Origin: Desulfofundulus luciae
GTDB taxonomy: Bacteria > Bacillota > Desulfotomaculia > Desulfotomaculales > Desulfovirgulaceae
NCBI RefSeq assembly: GCF_030813795.1
Contig: NZ_JAUSUX010000009.1
Span: 44,279-108,278, forward strand
DNA: 64,000 bases
Reading direction: 5' to 3'
Positions within the stretch are counted from its first letter, which is position 1. Each line of letters begins with the position of its first letter. Shown in pieces: positions 60,809-64,000 of this stretch. The notes below the pieces were generated by a model that saw nothing but the letters and a program-made list of their open reading frames with translations, made no database searches and had not been told where the DNA came from. The translations under genes and the position numbers were made by a program.

Positions 60809-60884
60809 TTACGAGACCACCTTTCTTCAGGTTCTTTAAAGAAGAGAGAAAGCCGGGCACCCCCGGAAAAAGGGGTACCCGGCC

Positions 60885-61202
60885 TCATGCTCTTTTCCTG
60901 GCCCTGTTTTTACTGTTCCACGCAGCCGCGCAAGATGCATTACAGAACAGCCGGTCCGCTTTCACGGCGGAAAACTCTACGCCGCAATTAAGGCATCTGA
61001 ACTGCCTCAAGGGTCTTTGTCTATCCGGCGGCACGAAACTGCCGTACAGGTATTCCCGGAAAGAGTGGATGAAGGCGCCCACGTCTACCGGCCCGTACTT
61101 ACTGGCCTGGACGAGGCACCGGAAGAAAAGCTCAGCTAACTGCCGCTCGCGCTCGGTCAGGACATGCTCCACAGATATCACCACACATTTACCTTTTCCC
61201 AT
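60885..61202 (-). CDS. Zinc-finger protein of unknown function
   Basis: 105 aa from the ATG at 61202. A helical first part (LTERERQLAELFFRCLVQAS, AFIHSFREYLYGSF) precedes a C-terminal zinc motif CLNCGVEFSAVKADRLFCNASCAAAW (CxxC...CxxxC) and a basic tail (NSKNRARKRA). No family recognised; a nucleic-acid-binding role is likely. Confidence 0.6.
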   Translation of the reverse strand: MGKGKCVVISVEHVLTERERQLAELFFRCLVQASKYGPVDVGAFIHSFREYLYGSFVPPDRQRPLRQFRCLNCGVEFSAVKADRLFCNASCAAAWNSKNRARKRA

Positions 61203-61455
61203 TCCCGAACAAACCCAGCAAAGCATCGAACTGCACACCCGGCCCCGCCATTCTCCCGGCCGTATTGCGGTCCACTTCCCCGCACAGAACCAACCTGCAC
61301 AGCGCTCCCAACCGTACCTGGGGGTCGGGATCGTCCACCAAAAAGAGCGCCAGGTCCCCCGGACACTCCGGGTGGCGCACCGCGTGCCAGCGCATCTTCG
61401 GGTTTTCGGAGATGCGCCAAGGAAGCGAGTTTTTGCAGAACAGCGCCGTCCGATT
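61189..61455 (-). pseudogene. HEAT/leucine-rich-variant repeat protein, apparent frameshift
   Basis: Starting at the ATG at 61455 (overlapping the upstream stop), the first frame gives MESDGAVLQKLASLAHLRKP; from about 61400 another frame continues with ENPKMRWHAVRHPECPGDLA and FLVDDPDPQVRLGALCRL. Joined, this is a repeat of the kind NPxxRxxVxxHPxCPxxLxxxLxxDPDPxVRxxAL. A one-base shift near 61405 is therefore likely, either real or a sequencing error. A shorter protein could also start at the ATG at 61395. Confidence 0.5.
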
Positions 61456-61458
61456 CCA

Positions 61459-63705
61459 TCAGCTTGTGTCCCTCCCCTGCAGTACTACGAACCAATCTTC
61501 ATAAATGCTCCCTTGTGTCACAACCACTCCTTCAGCGTAAGGTGGCGCGTTCAATTGCGCCGCTCCTGCCGCCCCGTTACCGGAAAGTTGCATCCGCACC
61601 ACCGTCCCGCTCGGGCAAACCGCCAGACTCGGGTCCGTCCAGAACTCCACGGCCCACCTGTTCACGGCGTTGCCGGACGGGTACATGGGGTTGCTCATCC
61701 CGTCCGGCAGTTTCGCCGGAATATTCACCGTAGCCGTCTTGTTTCCCTGAGGCCCGGTGTAGGGGAACGCCCAGGACACCGAGTTCAGCGGTCCTACGGA
61801 ATCAACCAGAAGCACCACCTTCGCCCCGGCCTTGACTTTCGGGAGCTGGTTTGCCGTCATCCCCTGGGTAATGACGAAGTGTGTCGCCGGATTCTTCGGA
61901 TCCGGTGAAACCTGACCTGCCGGCGGGCTGACGATCTGGGCCACCCTGGGCCGCTCGAAAGCATTCACGCAGAAATCCGCCCAGTTCGACCAGGGCGATT
62001 CAACCCCGGCCTGGTCCCATACTTTGATACGGTATTTGAACAAATAAGCTCCCGAAGCCCATAGCGGCCCGGGCACGTCCGGTGCCGTGCTTGTAGGTAC
62101 GGTGTACTGGTTGCTACTGCTCGCCACCTTACCGCTGTCCAGCACCAGGGCCATGTCCGAAGCCCGGAATATCTGGACCTGGTATGCACTCTGGCTGTCC
62201 CCGGGGTCGGGGTCAGAGAATGTCCACGAAAGGGTAGGTGTCGTCGTGGTAAAGCACGTGCCGTAGCTCTGCGGTACTGGCGGGTTCGGCGCGCTGTCCG
62301 TGTCCAGTCTTACAGCCACGCCCCCGCGCGGGTTCGTCGCTATTTTCGGGGTAACGTTGGTGTCGGAAGTGACCAGCTCCGCCTTCCACTTCACCGCCCT
62401 GCCGGGACTGACCAAAACCCAGAGCTGTTTGTTGTCCACCGAAGGCAGGGCATCGTTTGCCGTGCCTATCTGGTTCCACGTGTTCCCGTTATCCGGAGAC
62501 ACTTCCAGCACCGTGCCCGAAGCCGTACCCCGAACACGCCACCGCTTGACCCAGTTGGTACCGTCCGCCGTGACGGACCAGGTTACCGAAGTGTTGTTCG
62601 GCAGCTCGTGGGCGGCTCTCACCCTAACGTGAGTCACGTTGTAGCCGGGGTCAAAGGCTTTCGAAACGGCCACCGCCGGGGAACGGTAGCCCGCGTTCTG
62701 CAAAATATCGGAGACTGTAACGGAAAGGGACGAGTTGTACACCAGCGAAGAGCCGTTCCACTGGTAGTATTTGACCTGGTTGCCGTCAACAATTATCCGG
62801 TCGTAAGAGCCCGGCCTTATGGCCACGGCGCGGGGGTTCGTCAGGCCCGAAGTGACCGAGAGGGCCGCGTTGTACCGGAGGGTCGTACCGTCGAAGGAAT
62901 AGTGCTTCACCTGGGTGCCGTCTACTATTGCCACGTCGTACCCGTTCTGCGGATCAGCCACCGCGAAAGCCACCGGATTGATTAGCCCGGTCACAGTCAG
63001 GGCAGGATTCTCCACCATGCCCGAACCGCTGAAGCTGAACCAGCGCACCCTGTTCGGCTCCAGCACCACCGTATCGTATCCCCCGGAGGCCAGTGCTACG
63101 TCAATGGGGTTGCTCAGGGCCACAGAAGGCTCCAGCACGGTGTTCCTGGCCATGTTCGAGCCGGTGAAGCTGAAGTGCTGGACCTGGGCCCCCACCAGGG
63201 CGGCCACCTCTGACTGGCCCGCCGCACCCACGGCCAGCACACCAGTCAGCCCCGCCACAGAAAGGGCAGGATTGTAGGCCATGCCGGAGCCGGTGAAGGA
63301 GTAGTGCTTCAGGCCGGTTGAATCGGCCACCAGCACGTCCGGGTAGATGCCCCTGGCCGCCACCGCCAGAGGGTTGCTCACCCCGGAAACGTTGAGTACG
63401 GTGTTCTCCCGCATCTGGGTGCCGTCGAAGGAATAGTGCTTCACCCCGGAGGTGGTGAGCACCACGTAGTCATACTCCCCCGACTCCCAGAATCCCACCA
63501 GGTCGGGTACGGGCTTCGGGGGTAGCTTTATCTCCCGGTTCGCCGTGTCCACCGTGGCTGACGTAGAGGACGTGTCTATGGTACCCGGGGTGTCGGTCGG
63601 GCTTATCGTATAGTCCGTGGCTGCCGGGGAAGGGCGGGGAAAGAGGGCCAGGGCTAGGGCCAGCAAGCTAACAATAGCAAAAAACAGGTATTTGAAGTTT
63701 TTCAT
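61459..63705 (-). CDS. Secreted repeat protein, probable beta-propeller with fibronectin-like tail
   Basis: 748 aa. A signal peptide (KNFKYLFFAIVSLLALALAL, then a PRPSPAA cleavage region) is followed by six repeats of about 44 residues around HYSFDGTQMRENTVLNVSGV (residues 75-330) like propeller blades, then a region resembling discoidin/laminin-like domains and Fn3-like segments (PPVPQSYGTCFTTTTPTLSW, IKVWDQAGVESPWSNWADF). No anchor motif is visible, so it is released or cell-wall associated by charge. It is the outermost gene of the element in this window; a role in contact or adhesion is conjecture. Confidence 0.85.
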   Translation of the reverse strand: MKNFKYLFFAIVSLLALALALFPRPSPAATDYTISPTDTPGTIDTSSTSATVDTANREIKLPPKPVPDLVGFWESGEYDYVVLTTSGVKHYSFDGTQMRENTVLNVSGVSNPLAVAARGIYPDVLVADSTGLKHYSFTGSGMAYNPALSVAGLTGVLAVGAAGQSEVAALVGAQVQHFSFTGSNMARNTVLEPSVALSNPIDVALASGGYDTVVLEPNRVRWFSFSGSGMVENPALTVTGLINPVAFAVADPQNGYDVAIVDGTQVKHYSFDGTTLRYNAALSVTSGLTNPRAVAIRPGSYDRIIVDGNQVKYYQWNGSSLVYNSSLSVTVSDILQNAGYRSPAVAVSKAFDPGYNVTHVRVRAAHELPNNTSVTWSVTADGTNWVKRWRVRGTASGTVLEVSPDNGNTWNQIGTANDALPSVDNKQLWVLVSPGRAVKWKAELVTSDTNVTPKIATNPRGGVAVRLDTDSAPNPPVPQSYGTCFTTTTPTLSWTFSDPDPGDSQSAYQVQIFRASDMALVLDSGKVASSSNQYTVPTSTAPDVPGPLWASGAYLFKYRIKVWDQAGVESPWSNWADFCVNAFERPRVAQIVSPPAGQVSPDPKNPATHFVITQGMTANQLPKVKAGAKVVLLVDSVGPLNSVSWAFPYTGPQGNKTATVNIPAKLPDGMSNPMYPSGNAVNRWAVEFWTDPSLAVCPSGTVVRMQLSGNGAAGAAQLNAPPYAEGVVVTQGSIYEDWFVVLQGRDTS

Positions 63706-64000
63706 GTTGGACGAACTTCCTTTGTATTCTTAGTAGTAGGCATTTCACTGTTCTAAGCGAATTAAGTAATTATCCTGCTCTGCGAACAAAACCGAAGACT
63801 ATAGTTGCAACCAAGGAAAATACCACACCTCCAAACAAAAAAGTAATTCCGAAAGTAATTAGTAGACCTACCGGACACTTGTAAGGTTCCAAAGGATAAC
63901 ATTTTGTGTTGATTGTCAATAGAATTGACCCACTTTGTGCAAATAAAATTGACCCACTGGAGAACAAAAATAACCAGCATTGATCCCCCTGATGAGACGA
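63706..64000. other. End region with possible insertion-sequence terminus
   Basis: About 300 bp. Short minus-strand frames here (63770-63967) encode a hydrophobic stretch (GLLITFGITFLFGGVVFSLV) without a clear start, perhaps the remnant of a small membrane protein. AATTGACCCACT occurs twice (63924-63935 and 63947-63958), like the repeated ends of IS21-family elements. Confidence 0.4.

Larger units (their letters stand above)
36997..64000. mobile_element. Integrated mobile element (ICE-like), left end at tepA, right end outside window
   Basis: From the tepA junction on, the gene content switches to mobile functions: serine recombinase, DNA methyltransferase, TraG/VirD4 coupling protein, tyrosine recombinases, primase-like Toprim protein, RadC, ArdC, toxin-antitoxin pairs, topoisomerase III and ParM/ParR-like partition genes, all on one strand. 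The junction is within about 36,985-37,040. At least 27 kb is present. No VirB4- or VirB6-like mating-pore gene is visible, so the element either continues beyond the window with them or is mobilised by another element. Confidence 0.85.

Overview
The window fits a spore-forming, lactate-using Gram-positive anaerobe of the Desulfotomaculum/Peptococcaceae type. The evidence is the gene order pgsA-cinA-recA-rny-ymdB-spoVS and tepA-ylzJ...ftsK, a sigma-H-like promoter in front of spoVS, a long cobalamin operon behind a B12 riboswitch, and lactate permease with LutC and LutBA genes. This placement is inferred from gene content and order; no database search was run. Almost every gene is on the minus strand, so transcription runs from high to low coordinates.

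Chromosomal part (1 to about 37,000). From 8272 down, a cobalamin riboswitch and terminator control cobU-cobQ-cbiB-cobB-cobS-cobD-cobC (late cobalamin assembly), followed by a class B penicillin-binding protein cut by the window edge. 8.3-17.1 kb holds a DUF3842 protein, a coiled-coil protein, an aminotransferase, a PHP phosphoesterase, an M19 dipeptidase, spoVS (with an apparent frameshift), ymdB, an unknown gene, rny and recA. azlC-azlD (17.2-18.2 kb) are the only plus-strand protein genes I accept. Then come cinA, a short FtsH-like protease, pgsA, rimO, a RodZ-like gene, mnmH (tRNA 2-selenouridine) and ftsK/spoIIIE. Two gaps here (21.1-21.5 and 26.3-27.1 kb) hold three odd 96-100 bp elements bounded by identical 12-bp inverted repeats. 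29.5-35.4 kb is a lactate module (LutB-LutA fusion, LutC, lactate permease, FadR-type regulator) with a perfect 19-bp palindrome as candidate operator, followed by uppP, ylzJ and the C-terminal half of tepA.

Mobile element (about 37,000 to beyond 64,000). tepA is cut at its catalytic-serine region by an element whose first gene is a large serine recombinase. The element also carries a small possible recombination factor, a DNA methyltransferase, a TraG/VirD4 coupling protein, an MNT-HEPN pair, tandem tyrosine-recombinase ORFs, a primase-like Toprim protein, RadC, ArdC, many small zinc-ribbon proteins, two toxin-antitoxin pairs, an S1 protein, topoisomerase III, a HAD phosphatase, a ParM/ParR-like partition pair, an HD-GYP protein and a large secreted repeat protein. 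It looks like an integrative conjugative element with plasmid-like maintenance functions; no mating-pore genes are seen here and its other end lies outside the window.

Most notable: seven intercistronic spacers at 48.6-53.2 kb share an RNA design in which a strong Shine-Dalgarno sequence sits in the loop of a long stem whose arms differ in sequence but keep pairing. Also notable are a solitary structured RNA at 45.76-46.08 kb that resembles a HEARO/omega RNA without its IscB gene, and two arrays of short repeats in gene-free GC-rich DNA at 45.4-45.6 and 53.7-53.9 kb.
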